64,000 nucleotides of DNA from Comamonas sp. BIGb0124 (GCF_003752175.1 NZ_RJVF01000015.1:62001-126000), one strand, 5' to 3'; numbered from the stretch's first letter, positions 44,299 through 57,738 are shown. The notes: generated from the sequence alone by a model not told the origin. Made by a program: numbers and translations.

Positions 44299-44742
44299 AT
44301 GTTTAATCCCTCACAAGACGACGTCCGACGCTTTTTCTGCTCGGTCTACGCCAAATCCCGAGTCAACGCCCCGATGGAAGCCATCGAGACGCTGGCAGCC
44401 CTCTGGATCGACGAGCACCCGCACTACCACACCGACCTGGAAGACGTCGATGCGGCCCTGCTGCGCCGCTACGACGAACAGAACGGGCAGAGCAACCCCT
44501 TCCTGCATCTGGCGATGCACCTGTCGATCAGCGAACAATGTTCCATCGACCAGCCACGCGGCATCCGACAGGCGGTCGAGCTGCTGGCCGCGCGGCTCGA
44601 TTCGCTGCACGACGCGCACCATGCCGTCATGGACTGCCTGGGCAGCATGCTGTGGGAGAGCCAGCGTTCGGGCCGCCCGCCCGACGGCCAGGCCTATATC
44701 GACTGCGTGCAACGCAAGGCCACACGCGGACCGGCGACCTGA
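44299..44742 (+). CDS. DUF1841 family protein
   Basis: A 147-residue protein matching DUF1841, common in Betaproteobacteria and of unknown function. Signature stretches are MFNPSQDDVRRFFCSVYAKSR, NPFLHLAMHLSISEQCSIDQP and VMDCLGSMLWESQRSGRPPDG. It has no signal peptide or helices for the membrane. The start at 44299 matches the family N-terminus. It is divergent from nikR and 82 bp before the MoxR gene. Confidence 0.88.
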   Translation: MFNPSQDDVRRFFCSVYAKSRVNAPMEAIETLAALWIDEHPHYHTDLEDVDAALLRRYDEQNGQSNPFLHLAMHLSISEQCSIDQPRGIRQAVELLAARLDSLHDAHHAVMDCLGSMLWESQRSGRPPDGQAYIDCVQRKATRGPAT

Positions 44743-44824
44743 GAGCGGGCCTGCCACGTCGTTCGCGCCGCCCTCCCGTTTTTGCCCACAACCCGCCACA
44801 ACCACAGGAACAGGAACACACGCC

Positions 44825-45703
44825 ATGAGCACGACCGCCAATGCCAAGTTCGAGGGTACCGACCGTTACGTGGCCACACCCGACCTGATGCTGGCCGTCA
44901 ATGCCGCGCTCACGCTGGGCCGGCCCTTGCTGGTCAAGGGCGAGCCGGGCACCGGCAAGACGCTGCTGGCCGAGGAAGCCGCGCGGGCACTGGGCCGGCC
45001 CCTGCTGCAATGGCACATCAAGTCGACCACCAAGGCGCAGCAGGGCCTCTATGAGTATGACGCGGTCAACCGGCTGCGCGATTCGCAACTGGCCGGCGTC
45101 TCGGACGACACGGCCCGGCGGGTGCAGGACATCCGCAACTACATCGTGCAGGGCGTGCTGTGGCAGGCCTTCGTGGCCGACGAGCCGGTGGTGCTGCTGA
45201 TCGACGAGATCGACAAGGCCGACATCGAGTTCCCCAACGATCTGCTGCGGGAAATCGACCGCATGGAGTTCTACTGCTACGAGACACGGGAGCTCGTCCG
45301 GGCCCGTCATCGGCCGCTGGTGTTCATCACCTCGAACAACGAAAAGGAACTGCCCGACGCCTTTCTGCGCCGCTGCTTTTTCCATTACATCAAGTTCCCC
45401 GAGGCCGAGACGCTGCGCCGCATCGTCGCAGTGCACTTTCCGGGCCTGAACGATGAGCTGCTGGCCGCCGCGCTGCAGACCTTCCTCGGGATCCGGCAAC
45501 TGCCGGGCCTCAAGAAAAAGCCCTCGACCAGCGAGCTGCTGGACTGGCTGCGCCTGCTGATGGCCGAAGGCGTGCCCGCCGCCGAGATTGCACCGGCCGG
45601 CCAGGAACTGGCGGTGCCGCCACTGGCGGGAGCCCTGATCAAGAACGAGCAGGACCAGGCCTTGTTCGAGAAGCTGGTGCAGATGCAGCGGCACAGGCGC
45701 TGA
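44825..45703 (+). CDS. MoxR-family AAA+ ATPase
   Basis: A 292-residue AAA+ ATPase with Walker A LLVKGEPGTGKTLLAEE, Walker B VVLLIDEIDKADIEF, sensor 1 VFITSNNEKELPDAFLRRCFFHYI and arginine-finger region. MoxR proteins act as chaperones that mature specific targets together with a VWA partner; here a VWA gene lies at 46672. The start at 44825 gives MSTTANAKFEGTDRY. The two genes are separated by a GNAT gene, an unusual interruption. Confidence 0.92.
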   Translation: MSTTANAKFEGTDRYVATPDLMLAVNAALTLGRPLLVKGEPGTGKTLLAEEAARALGRPLLQWHIKSTTKAQQGLYEYDAVNRLRDSQLAGVSDDTARRVQDIRNYIVQGVLWQAFVADEPVVLLIDEIDKADIEFPNDLLREIDRMEFYCYETRELVRARHRPLVFITSNNEKELPDAFLRRCFFHYIKFPEAETLRRIVAVHFPGLNDELLAAALQTFLGIRQLPGLKKKPSTSELLDWLRLLMAEGVPAAEIAPAGQELAVPPLAGALIKNEQDQALFEKLVQMQRHRR

Positions 45704-45738
45704 GGCGCGCGGCGGCCCACCCGTGCGCCGCCGCGCCA
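45704..45738. repeat. GC-rich hairpin after moxR
   Basis: GGCGCGCGGCGGC (45704-45716) can pair with CGCCGCCGCGCC (45727-45738), giving about 11 bp with one bulge. No U-tract follows, so a terminator function is weak; it may attenuate read-through into the GNAT and VWA genes. Confidence 0.35.
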
Positions 45739-45888
45739 GCCTACTTGCATATTCTGGCAAGCAAGGCGGCACCCCAACACGATGCCGGTACGCGATCATG
45801 GTGTCTGCGGCGCGCTCCCGCCGCCGTGCAGCACCGCCTGCCCGCCCGCCCCCTGCGTTTTTCGCATCTGCCTCCGGAAAGTCGTCCC

Positions 45889-46488
45889 ATGAGTTTTCTC
45901 GCTCCCCTGCTCCCCATCACGCTGCGCGGCCAGCATGTCACGCTCGAGCCGCTGGTGCCCGGCCACGCGGCCGAGGCGCGCGAAGCCGTACAGGACGGCG
46001 ACGTCTGGAAACTCTGGTACACCGCCGTGCCCACGCCCGACCAGATGGACACGGAAATCGCGCGCCGTCTGGGCCTTCAGGACAAGGGCAGCATGCTGGC
46101 CTTTGCGGTACGCGACGCCCAAGGCCGTTTCGTGGGCATGACCACCTACATGAACATCGACGCCGCCAACCGCCGCCTGGAGATCGGCAGCACCTGGTAC
46201 AGCGCCAGCGTACGGCGCAGCGGGCTCAACACCGAAGCCAAGCGGCTGCTGCTGGCGCACGCCTTCGACACCCTGGGCTGCATCGCGGTCGAGTTCCGCA
46301 CCCACTGGTTCAACGAAGCCAGCCGCACGGCGATTGCGCGCCTGGGCGCACGTCAGGACGGCGTGCTGCGCAACCACCAGATCGCCCCCAACGGCAGCCT
46401 GCGCGATACCGTGGTCTTCAGCATCGTCGCCAGCGAATGGCCGGCCGTACAGGCCCATCTGGGCTGGCAGTTGACCAAGCCGCGCTGA
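45889..46488 (+). CDS. GNAT family N-acetyltransferase (RimJ/RimL type)
   Basis: A 199-residue acetyltransferase: LRGQHVTLEPLVPGHAAEAREA, an LAFAVRDAQGRFVGMTTYMNID strand, GLNTEAKRLLLAHAFDTLGCIAVEF for acetyl-CoA binding and NEASRTAIARLGARQDGVLRNH. It resembles RimJ/RimL-like N-terminal amino-acid or small-molecule acetyltransferases; substrate unknown. The ATG at 45889 (MSFLAPLLPITLRG) is chosen; the frame is open to 45745. It sits between moxR and the VWA gene. Confidence 0.85.
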   Translation: MSFLAPLLPITLRGQHVTLEPLVPGHAAEAREAVQDGDVWKLWYTAVPTPDQMDTEIARRLGLQDKGSMLAFAVRDAQGRFVGMTTYMNIDAANRRLEIGSTWYSASVRRSGLNTEAKRLLLAHAFDTLGCIAVEFRTHWFNEASRTAIARLGARQDGVLRNHQIAPNGSLRDTVVFSIVASEWPAVQAHLGWQLTKPR

Positions 46489-46671
46489 GCCAGGGGCGAC
46501 AGACAGCGCCTGATCCGACAGCCATCTGCGCGCAAGGGCGGCACAATACCGGCACATCGTGTATTCGCCGGCTCGCCCCTGCCCGCCTCCGTTCCCTGAT
46601 GCCGGCATTGCCATGGCGAGGACGAGGCGGCCGCAGATGCGCGACGGTTCAACCCATGGAGAGGGCGGCCC

Positions 46672-47859
46672 GTGCTGATCGATTTTTTCCAGGCTCTGCG
46701 CGCCGCCCGACTGCCCGTCTCGATCGGCGAGCACATGGACCTGTTGCGTGCGCTGCAGACCGGGTTGACCGGCCCGCGATCGGCCGATTCGTTCTCGATG
46801 GACGATTTCTATCACCTCAGCCGCACGCTGCTGGTCAAGGACGAACGCCACTACGACCGGTTCGACCAGGCCTTCGCGGGTTATGTGCACGGCGTGCAGG
46901 CCGCCACCGGGGCCGGCCGCGACATTCCGGCCGACTGGCTGCGCCAGTTGCTGGCCCGCGAGCTGACGGCCGAGCAGAAGGCCGCGGTCGAGGCCATGGA
47001 CTGGGACACCCTGATGCAGACGCTGAAGCAGCGCCTTCAGGAGCAGCAGGAGCGCCACGAAGGCGGCAACAAATGGATCGGTACCGGAGGCACCAGCCCG
47101 TTCGGCCACGGCGGCTACAACCCGCAGGGCATCCGGATCGCCGGCGCGGGGCGCAACCGCAGCGCGGTCAAGGTCTGGGAGCAGCGCGCCTACCGCGACT
47201 ACGACGACAGCCAGGAGCTGGGCACCCGCAACATCAAGGTGGCGCTGCGCCGGCTGCGCAAGTTCGCGCGTCAGGGCGCCGAAGACGAGCTGGATCTCGA
47301 CCACACCGTGCGCGCCACGGCCGCCAACGCGGGCTATCTCGACATCCGCATGGTGCCCGAGCGGCACAACCAGGTGAAGGTGCTGCTGCTCATGGACGTG
47401 GGCGGCACCATGGACGGGCACGTGGCCCAGGTGGAGCAGTTGTTCTCGGCGGCCAAGTCCGAGCTCAAGCACCTCGCGTTCTATTATTTCCACAACTGCG
47501 TCTACGACCACGTCTGGAAGAACAACCGCCGCCGCCAAGCCGAAAAGCTCGACACCTGGGATCTCATGCGCAAGTACAACAAGGATTACAAGCTGATCCT
47601 GATCGGCGATGCGACCATGAGTCCCTACGAGATCCTGCAGCCGGGCGGCAGCGTCGAATACCATAACCAGGAAGCCGGTGCGCAGTGGCTGGGCCGGCTG
47701 CTGCAGGCCTTCCCGCAACACGCCTGGATCAACCCCGAGCCCCAAGGGGTGTGGCAGTATCGGCAGAGCATCGCGCTCATCGTGCAGCTCTTGGGCCAGC
47801 GCATGTACCCCATGACGCTGGCCGGACTGGAGCAGGCCATGCGCAAGCTTTCCGCATAA
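46672..47859 (+). CDS. VWA domain protein (CoxE-like partner of MoxR)
   Basis: A 395-residue protein of the family that works with MoxR ATPases. The N-terminus MLIDFFQALRAARLPVSIGEHMDLLRAL and the region LDLDHTVRATAANAGYLDIRMVPERHNQVKVLLLMDVGGTMDGHV are typical. The metal-ion-dependent site reads DVGGTMD rather than DxSxS, as in this subfamily. The start is GTG at 46672 with GGAGAGGG upstream. The gene lies 183 bp after the GNAT gene and 100 bp before tamA; its 3' end carries a 16-bp tandem duplication over the stop codon. Confidence 0.9.
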   Translation: MLIDFFQALRAARLPVSIGEHMDLLRALQTGLTGPRSADSFSMDDFYHLSRTLLVKDERHYDRFDQAFAGYVHGVQAATGAGRDIPADWLRQLLARELTAEQKAAVEAMDWDTLMQTLKQRLQEQQERHEGGNKWIGTGGTSPFGHGGYNPQGIRIAGAGRNRSAVKVWEQRAYRDYDDSQELGTRNIKVALRRLRKFARQGAEDELDLDHTVRATAANAGYLDIRMVPERHNQVKVLLLMDVGGTMDGHVAQVEQLFSAAKSELKHLAFYYFHNCVYDHVWKNNRRRQAEKLDTWDLMRKYNKDYKLILIGDATMSPYEILQPGGSVEYHNQEAGAQWLGRLLQAFPQHAWINPEPQGVWQYRQSIALIVQLLGQRMYPMTLAGLEQAMRKLSA

Positions 47860-47876
47860 CAAGCTTTGCGCATAAC
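47845..47876 (+). repeat. 16-bp tandem duplication spanning the VWA stop codon
   Basis: AAGCTTTCCGCATAAC (47845-47860) and AAGCTTTGCGCATAAC (47861-47876) are adjacent direct repeats differing at one base. The first copy contains the stop codon of the VWA gene (47857-47859); the second is non-coding. Confidence 0.8.
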
Positions 47877-47959
47877 CGGCTTTTTGACGTATAGAACACC
47901 ACCGTATTTCCGGACCTTCGACAACGAAGATCCACCACCGATCGATAGACGAAAGAAGA

Positions 47960-49765
47960 ATGCGCTTGATTCTGCAGGGACGACTGATGCGCTGCGCGAC
48001 ACTGCTGCTGGCCTTTGCGCTGGCCGGTTGCCAGACGCTCAAGAACGAACAGAAGCCGCCGGCCAAACCCGCCTTCGCGCTGGAAGTCCAGGGCCCGGAC
48101 GAGGTGCGCGAATTGCTTCAGCAGCACATGGAGCTCCAGCGTTTCCGCGAGTTCGACGGCTTGCGCGACATGGAGATCAACCGGCTCATCGGCATGGCGC
48201 CCGACAACATCCGCGAGCTGGTGGCGACGCTGGGCTACTTCTCGCCCGACATCGAGATCGAGCGTGAAAACCGCAACGGCCAGATTCCCATCGTCCGCGT
48301 CAAGGTGCAGCCCGGTCCGCTGACGCAGGTGTCGGCGGTCGATATCCGGTTCACCGGCAACATCGCCGACAACCCCGACCCGGACGTCGCCCGGCAGCGC
48401 GACACCATCCGCGGCAACTGGGGCCTGACCGAGGGCAAGACCTTTCGCCAGGACGACTGGTCCAGCGCCAAGACGGCGGCCGTGCGCAGCCTGACCGCCA
48501 GACGCTACCTGGCGGGCCGCCTCACCCAGAGCGCCGCCGACATCGACCCCGAGACCCGGCGCGCCCGGCTGAACGTGGCGCTCGATTCGGGCCCGATCTA
48601 CCGCTTCGGCGAGTTCAACGTGAGTGGTCTGGAACGCTACGACCAGGTGCTGATGGTCGAGCGTTTTGCGCGCCTGCAGCGCGGCAGCGAGTACAGCCTG
48701 CAGGCGTTGCTCGATGCCCAGCAGCGTATGGCCAGCAGCGGTTTCTTCGATTCGGTCTACCTGTATGTCGATCCGGACAGCCCGCCCGACAACGCGCCCA
48801 TCGAAGTGCAGGTGCGCGAAGCCAAGATGCAGAAGGTGGTGCTGGGCGTCGGCCTGAGCACCGACAGCGGGCCGCGCTTTTCTGCCGAACACAACTACCT
48901 GCGCCTGCCCGTGCTGGGCTGGAAAGCGACCAGCAAGCTGGCGGTCGACCGCACCGAACAATCGGCCTCGGTCGACCTGCTGGCACCGCCCGACGAGGAC
49001 TACTGGCGTTCGCTGGTATCGGCCGGGCTCAAGCGCTCGGAAGACGCGGATCTGACCTCGGTCAGCCAGACCCTGAAGGTGGGCCGCACGCAGACCAGCG
49101 AGAACTACGACCGCAGTTATTACCTTCAGTACGAGCGCGCCAGCGAAAAAAGCGCGCTGGGCGATACGCTGACTTCGGCGCTCTCGGTCAACTACGCCTG
49201 GACACGCCGGCGCTTCGACAACAACACCTACCCGACGCGCGGCTGGGGCCTGGCGCTGGAAGTCGGCGGCGGCTTCACGCTCACCGACAAGCAGTACCCG
49301 TTCACACGCGTGCTGACGCGGGCGCTGGGTTACGTGCCGATCTCCACGCGCAACGGCCGCATCGCCCTGGGCACGCAGCTCGGCGCGGTCACGGCCAAGG
49401 CGGAAGCCCCTGTGCCCTCGACGCTGCAGTTCCTCACCGGCGGCGACAGCAGCGTGCGCGGCTACAGCTACCGCAGCCTGGGCGTGACCACCGACGGCAC
49501 CACGGTGCCCGGCCGCTACCTGGCCGTGGGCAGCGTGGAATGGCAACGTCCCATCTACATGGATGGACGCGCCAGCGACTGGGAGTCGCTGCTTTTCGTC
49601 GACTCGGGTGCAGTCGCCGACAAACCCCAGGATCTGAGTTTTTCCACCGGCGTGGGCGTGGGGGCGCGCTGGCGCAGTCCCATTGGCCCCTTCCAGATCA
49701 GTACAGCCTACGGCCTGCAGGCCAAGGAACTGCGGCTGCACCTGAGCGTGGGTTTTGTGTTTTGA
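47960..49765 (+). CDS. tamA: TamA-like outer-membrane assembly protein with lipobox
   Basis: A 601-residue Omp85-family protein. Three POTRA-like repeats (for example LVATLGYFSPDIEIERENRN and GPIYRFGEFNVSGLERY) precede a 16-stranded barrel with RGWGLALEVGGGFTLTD and the family motif GGDSSVRGYSYRSLGV, ending LSVGFVF. It couples to TamB in export of autotransporters or phospholipid movement. The N-terminus has a lipobox-like CATLLLAFALAGC (Cys24), whereas TamA usually has a plain Sec signal; it may be lipid-anchored or the cysteine may be incidental. It is 18 bp upstream of tamB. Confidence 0.92.
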   Translation: MRLILQGRLMRCATLLLAFALAGCQTLKNEQKPPAKPAFALEVQGPDEVRELLQQHMELQRFREFDGLRDMEINRLIGMAPDNIRELVATLGYFSPDIEIERENRNGQIPIVRVKVQPGPLTQVSAVDIRFTGNIADNPDPDVARQRDTIRGNWGLTEGKTFRQDDWSSAKTAAVRSLTARRYLAGRLTQSAADIDPETRRARLNVALDSGPIYRFGEFNVSGLERYDQVLMVERFARLQRGSEYSLQALLDAQQRMASSGFFDSVYLYVDPDSPPDNAPIEVQVREAKMQKVVLGVGLSTDSGPRFSAEHNYLRLPVLGWKATSKLAVDRTEQSASVDLLAPPDEDYWRSLVSAGLKRSEDADLTSVSQTLKVGRTQTSENYDRSYYLQYERASEKSALGDTLTSALSVNYAWTRRRFDNNTYPTRGWGLALEVGGGFTLTDKQYPFTRVLTRALGYVPISTRNGRIALGTQLGAVTAKAEAPVPSTLQFLTGGDSSVRGYSYRSLGVTTDGTTVPGRYLAVGSVEWQRPIYMDGRASDWESLLFVDSGAVADKPQDLSFSTGVGVGARWRSPIGPFQISTAYGLQAKELRLHLSVGFVF

Positions 49766-49783
49766 GCGCGGCAGGTGGACGAT

Positions 49784-53971
<4,188 letters not shown>

Positions 53972-53977
53972 GAGCCC

Positions 53978-53997
53978 GGCCCGGTGAGAACCGGGCC
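53978..53997. terminator. hairpin between convergent tamB and nadM
   Basis: GGCCCGGT (53978-53985)/ACCGGGCC (53990-53997) with a GAGA loop, an 8-bp stem followed by TCTTGCC. The T-tract is short. It lies 7 bp after the tamB stop and 8 bp before the nadM stop. Confidence 0.5.
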
Positions 53998-54004
53998 TCT
54001 TGCC

Positions 54005-55141
54005 TCAGTTCGTCGGCGCGTAAATGGGGTAATCCAGGCCGAGCAGCTTGACCAGCATGTGGAAGTGGTCGTCGAAGAACCGGTCTTCCATGCCTTGAAG
54101 CTGGGCCACCGGCACCCACACGGCGTGCGCGGCATCGTCCTGTCCCTGCACGGCCGGCAACGCCGATGCCGGATGATCCAGACGCCACAGGAACGCATGC
54201 GTGATGGTGCGCCCGCGCAGGCTGCGGTCCGGGTGGTCGAAGACAGCCGATGCCGACGGCACCAGGGCCGCCGACAGCGCCAGCCCGGTTTCCTCGAGCA
54301 GCTCGCGCCGTGCGCCCTGCACCAGGGATTCGTTCGGATTCAGGAATCCGCCCGGCAGTGCATACAGGCCGCGGCCGGGCAGCTCGCCGCGCTGCACCAG
54401 CAGCACATGGCCGTCGCTGAGCACCAGTGCGTCGGTGGTGACGAACGTGGGCGGATACGGTGCGGCCGACCACGAGGCCCAGTAGGCGCGCAGCATGCGC
54501 CATTCCTCGGCCATCTCGGCGAACCAGGGCTGGCTGACCGTGCCGCGAAGGAACTCGAGCGTGCCCGGCGGCACCTGCTCGCCCAGCGCCAGCCAGACCG
54601 TGGCGCTGGCCTGCTGGCCCAGCGCGAACAGGCCGTCGCGCAATTGCGAGGCATCGTGCAAGGCCCGTTCGCCGGCCCGAATGCGATCGAGCGAGACCAG
54701 CGGCCAGCCTTCGAATCCATGCAGGTACTGGCTGCTGATGTCCTTGAAATGGCCGATCAGCAAGGGCCGCGCATCGGGCAGGCCGTGGCGGGCCAGCAGC
54801 GCCTGCACGTCCTGCCGCACCGCGACCTCCCAGCGTGGGGTGTCGTAGTAGTCTCGCACGGGCACGAACAGCACACGCGCCTGGTCTTCGGGCGACAGGT
54901 TGCAGCAGATCATCTGCGCCCGTTCCTGCCAGGTGAAGGGGTTCTTGGGCGTGCGTGCCTGGTGGGCCGAGCCGATCACGACCACGCACAGGCGGGCCCG
55001 CTCGAGCGCCGCGCGCAGCATGCCGAGATGGCCCAGGTGGAACACCTGGAAACGTCCGATGTAAACGGCGGCGTCGGCCAGCGAGCCCGCCTGGCTGCCG
55101 GCGAGCTGGGGAGAAATCTTGTCTGTCTTGTTGTTCACCAC
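54005..55141 (-). CDS. nadM: bifunctional NMN adenylyltransferase/Nudix hydrolase (NadM-Nudix)
   Basis: A 378-residue two-domain protein. The N-terminal nucleotidyltransferase (residues about 25-190) has GRFQVFHLGHLGML (HxGH) and ARTPKNPFTWQERAQMI; the C-terminal Nudix domain has the box GGFLNPNESLVQGARRELLEETGL. Such fusions make NAD from NMN and hydrolyse ADP-ribose. A NadV partner, which makes NMN from nicotinamide in related operons, is not adjacent; instead a nicotinamidase-like gene lies upstream. The ATG at 55141 is used. Confidence 0.93.
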   Translation of the reverse strand: MVNNKTDKISPQLAGSQAGSLADAAVYIGRFQVFHLGHLGMLRAALERARLCVVVIGSAHQARTPKNPFTWQERAQMICCNLSPEDQARVLFVPVRDYYDTPRWEVAVRQDVQALLARHGLPDARPLLIGHFKDISSQYLHGFEGWPLVSLDRIRAGERALHDASQLRDGLFALGQQASATVWLALGEQVPPGTLEFLRGTVSQPWFAEMAEEWRMLRAYWASWSAAPYPPTFVTTDALVLSDGHVLLVQRGELPGRGLYALPGGFLNPNESLVQGARRELLEETGLALSAALVPSASAVFDHPDRSLRGRTITHAFLWRLDHPASALPAVQGQDDAAHAVWVPVAQLQGMEDRFFDDHFHMLVKLLGLDYPIYAPTN

Positions 55142-55302
55142 ACGTCGGGCCCGGGGTAGGTGTCGTCGATCGGTCAGTCTAGCAGCGCACCCCGCGTAGC
55201 CGGGGCGCCGGACCGCGCATCATAGTCGCCCGGCAGGACTGCATCGGCCAATCCCGGCCGTGGCGAGTGGCCAGCCGATATCCGGTGCGGCCTTGGACCC
55301 GG

Positions 55303-56163
55303 TCAAGTCGCCGGCACGGACCCGAGGTCATCGAGCCGCCATTCGTCCGTCCGGACCCGGCGAGCGCCTTGCGCAGCCAGGGCGTCGAAAATCTGCGACT
55401 GCTGCGTCTCGAACCCCGGGACCGGGCTGATGGCATCGGTCAGCAGCACCAGCCGCGAGGCCGGCAGTTCGCGCACCAGGTGCTCCAGCGTGGCCTTGAC
55501 GCAGTGGCTGCCGGCCTCGCCCGCCACGATCACCGGCCCGCTACCGGCCAGGCTGTCGAGCAGCGCGCGGTTGGTCTGGGTGGACGCGTCGCCCGGCAAG
55601 GGCACTTCGGCTTCGATGGCGCTGTAGTGTTCGGTCCAGGGATTGAGCCCCTTGAGCACCTTGTCCGCCTGCAGGCCGTGCAGGTCTTCCCAGGCTCCGC
55701 ACGCGGCGGCCACCTCGGCGTGCAGGTTGTGGCCCCAAGTGCCCAGTTCGCAGTGCACCGGCCAGACCATGTGGGTGTAGCGGCCCCGCGACTCGAGGGC
55801 GGCCAGGTAGGCCTGCACCCGCGGCAAGGCCTGGACATCGCGCGGCAAGAAGCGGCCTTCGCGTACATCCTGCAGGCCGATGGCGGTGAACGGCGGCACG
55901 GCCGTGCCTTCCGCCGTGCGCCAGAAGCCGGGATGGGCAATGTCGATGCGGTAGTGGCTGTCGAGGGTGAGCGTGATGCGTCCGATGTCAGGCAGGTGGC
56001 GGCGGATGAAGGCCGCCAGGCGGTGCATGTCGGCATCGGCACCCGGCACGGGCAGGCTGGCGCCGGGGATGTCGCAGAAATCGTTCTGCGCATCGATGAC
56101 CAGCAGATGGGGCCGTGCCGCGCGGGACACCTCGGGCAAGTCGGGCTGTGACGTCAAGGGCAT
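55303..56163 (-). CDS. isochorismatase-like cysteine hydrolase (nicotinamidase-like)
   Basis: A 286-residue cysteine hydrolase: [20 protein letters not shown] (catalytic Asp), [26 protein letters not shown] and the nucleophile in [17 protein letters not shown]. The fold is that of nicotinamidase/isochorismatase proteins. It is longer than PncA (about 210) because of an insert around residues 70-130. The neighbouring NadM-Nudix supports a role in nicotinamide/NAD metabolism but substrate is unproven. It is 161 bp upstream of nadM on the same strand. Confidence 0.85.
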   Translation of the reverse strand: MPLTSQPDLPEVSRAARPHLLVIDAQNDFCDIPGASLPVPGADADMHRLAAFIRRHLPDIGRITLTLDSHYRIDIAHPGFWRTAEGTAVPPFTAIGLQDVREGRFLPRDVQALPRVQAYLAALESRGRYTHMVWPVHCELGTWGHNLHAEVAAACGAWEDLHGLQADKVLKGLNPWTEHYSAIEAEVPLPGDASTQTNRALLDSLAGSGPVIVAGEAGSHCVKATLEHLVRELPASRLVLLTDAISPVPGFETQQSQIFDALAAQGARRVRTDEWRLDDLGSVPAT

Positions 56164-56342
56164 GGTCGCAGAGGCAAGAATGTAAGGAATCAGCCGACGG
56201 CGCCAGCTTGCGTCATATTACGCCGATGCCGGAAGTGCTGCAGTGCAGCGACATGGCATCATCGGCGTCCGGGCCGGCCGACTCTGGCCGCCGCACCCGG
56301 TCTCTTCCCGTTTCTCTTCGCATCCAACTGCTGGAATCCGCC

Positions 56343-56855
56343 ATGCCTCTGCCCGCCGCCCACCGCTCCTCGTCGTTTTCCGCCCTGTCGGCCTGCGCCA
56401 CGGCGTTGGCTCTGCTGCTGGGCGCCGGATCGGCTGCCGCCGAAGACGTCGGCGAGGTCAGCACCGCCTTCAAGTTTCTCGGCCCCAACCACAAGGTGGT
56501 GGTCGAGGCCTACGACGACCCGCTGGTTCAGGGCGTGACCTGTTATGTGTCGCGCGCCCGCACGGGCGGCATCAAGGGTGCCGTCGGCTTGGCCGAAGAC
56601 CGCGCCGAAGCGGCGATCGCCTGCCGGCAGGTCGCTCCGGTCACGTTCACCAAACCGCTGCCCACGCAGGACGAGGTGTTCAGTGAACGCCAGTCCATCC
56701 TGTTCAAGCGCCTGCGGGTGGTGCGCATGGTCGATGCCAAACGCAACACGCTGGTCTATCTCACCTACTCGGACAAGCTCATCGACGGCTCGCCCACCAA
56801 CAGCGTGACCGCCGTGCCGGTGGACCGGGCCACGCCGATCCCGCTCGCGCGCTGA
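56343..56855 (+). CDS. creA: CreA family periplasmic protein
   Basis: A 170-residue protein of the CreA family, of unknown function, often secreted. A signal peptide ([19 protein letters not shown]) precedes the domain with [45 protein letters not shown] and [31 protein letters not shown]. Length matches E. coli CreA. The start is the ATG at 56343; the frame extends further upstream without CreA similarity. Confidence 0.9.
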   Translation: MPLPAAHRSSSFSALSACATALALLLGAGSAAAEDVGEVSTAFKFLGPNHKVVVEAYDDPLVQGVTCYVSRARTGGIKGAVGLAEDRAEAAIACRQVAPVTFTKPLPTQDEVFSERQSILFKRLRVVRMVDAKRNTLVYLTYSDKLIDGSPTNSVTAVPVDRATPIPLAR

Positions 56856-56872
56856 GACGGCACGCGCCGGCT

Positions 56873-57514
56873 TCAGTAGGCGATGTTGACGCGCTTGCGC
56901 GGATAACGGACGAGGTCGATCTCGTCGATCAGGGCGACTGCAAAGTCCTCGATCGAGATGCGGCTGTTGCCCTCGCCGTCGACCAGCAGCCGATCGTCGT
57001 CGCCCACGCGGTAGCGTGCGGTGCGCTCGCCGGGCTCGATCAGGGCGGCCGGGCTGAAGTAGGTCCAGTTCACGCTGGAACGGCTGTCGCGGAACACCGC
57101 CAGCGCTTCGCCCTGGGCCTGGGCTTCGGGTTTCCATTCGGCCGGGAAATCGGGCGTATCGATGACCTGGAGGCCAGGCGCGACTTCGAGCGTGCCTGCG
57201 CCACCGACCCACAGCAGACGCTGCACATCGGCTTCGGGCAGCATGTCGAGCAGCAGGCCGGCGATGGCCGGCACGCTGTCGTGGCCGCTCTTGCGTCCGC
57301 TGACCGAAGCGAGCACCGCCACGCTGCCTTTCACGGCCGCCTTGACGCTCTCGGGATTGCTCGCATCGACGGCCTGCCAGGTCACGCCATCGATGTCGGG
57401 CACCGATGCGAGGTCGCGCGCGGCGGCGACGACGGTGTAGCCGCGGCTGTTGGCCTCGCGCACCAGGCCCTGCCCGATGTGACCCGTACCGCCGAAAACG
57501 AAGAGCTTTTTCAT
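56873..57514 (-). CDS. NAD(P)-binding Rossmann-fold protein (atypical SDR/NmrA-like)
   Basis: A 213-residue atypical short-chain reductase-like protein, with MKKLFVFGGTGHIGQGLVREANSRGYTVVAAARD as dinucleotide fold and PAALIEPGERTARYRVGDDDRLLVDGEGNSRISIEDFAVALIDEI typical of NAD(P)H-binding quinone-reductase-like proteins. No catalytic YxxxK tyrosine is evident. It is divergent from a LysR regulator, with a palindrome in the intergenic region. Start at 57514. Confidence 0.85.
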   Translation of the reverse strand: MKKLFVFGGTGHIGQGLVREANSRGYTVVAAARDLASVPDIDGVTWQAVDASNPESVKAAVKGSVAVLASVSGRKSGHDSVPAIAGLLLDMLPEADVQRLLWVGGAGTLEVAPGLQVIDTPDFPAEWKPEAQAQGEALAVFRDSRSSVNWTYFSPAALIEPGERTARYRVGDDDRLLVDGEGNSRISIEDFAVALIDEIDLVRYPRKRVNIAY

Positions 57515-57679
57515 GGTTCTATTCCTTTGAAGTTTTGGATGGTGGACATCGATGTCCATTGCACCTGTTCGACAGTGCCTGTCCAGTGACAGACAACGGA
57601 CCGGAAAACACCGCAAGCCCGTTGCTGGATTCAACTGTAGACTCGCTCACCATTCAATACAATGACATGCACATGAAGA

Positions 57680-57704
57680 GATCATTCGATAAATTTGAAT
57701 GATC
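57680..57704. promoter_or_regulatory. AT-rich palindrome, candidate LysR operator
   Basis: GATCATTC (57680-57687), 9-bp centre, GAATGATC (57697-57704), perfect 8-bp arms. The core TCGATAAATTTGA has the T-N11-A form of LysR boxes. It lies between the divergent SDR-like gene and the LysR regulator, 35 bp before the LysR ATG at 57739. A near-consensus -10 TACAAT lies at 57658-57663 on the plus strand. Confidence 0.7.
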
Positions 57705-57738
57705 GATGGTCTTCTTCCCTTGCCTGCCCTGCCCGTCC

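Noticed and set aside
45704-45738. Intrinsic terminator after moxR
   Set aside because: The hairpin is GC-rich but has no U-tract, so I list it as a hairpin rather than a terminator.
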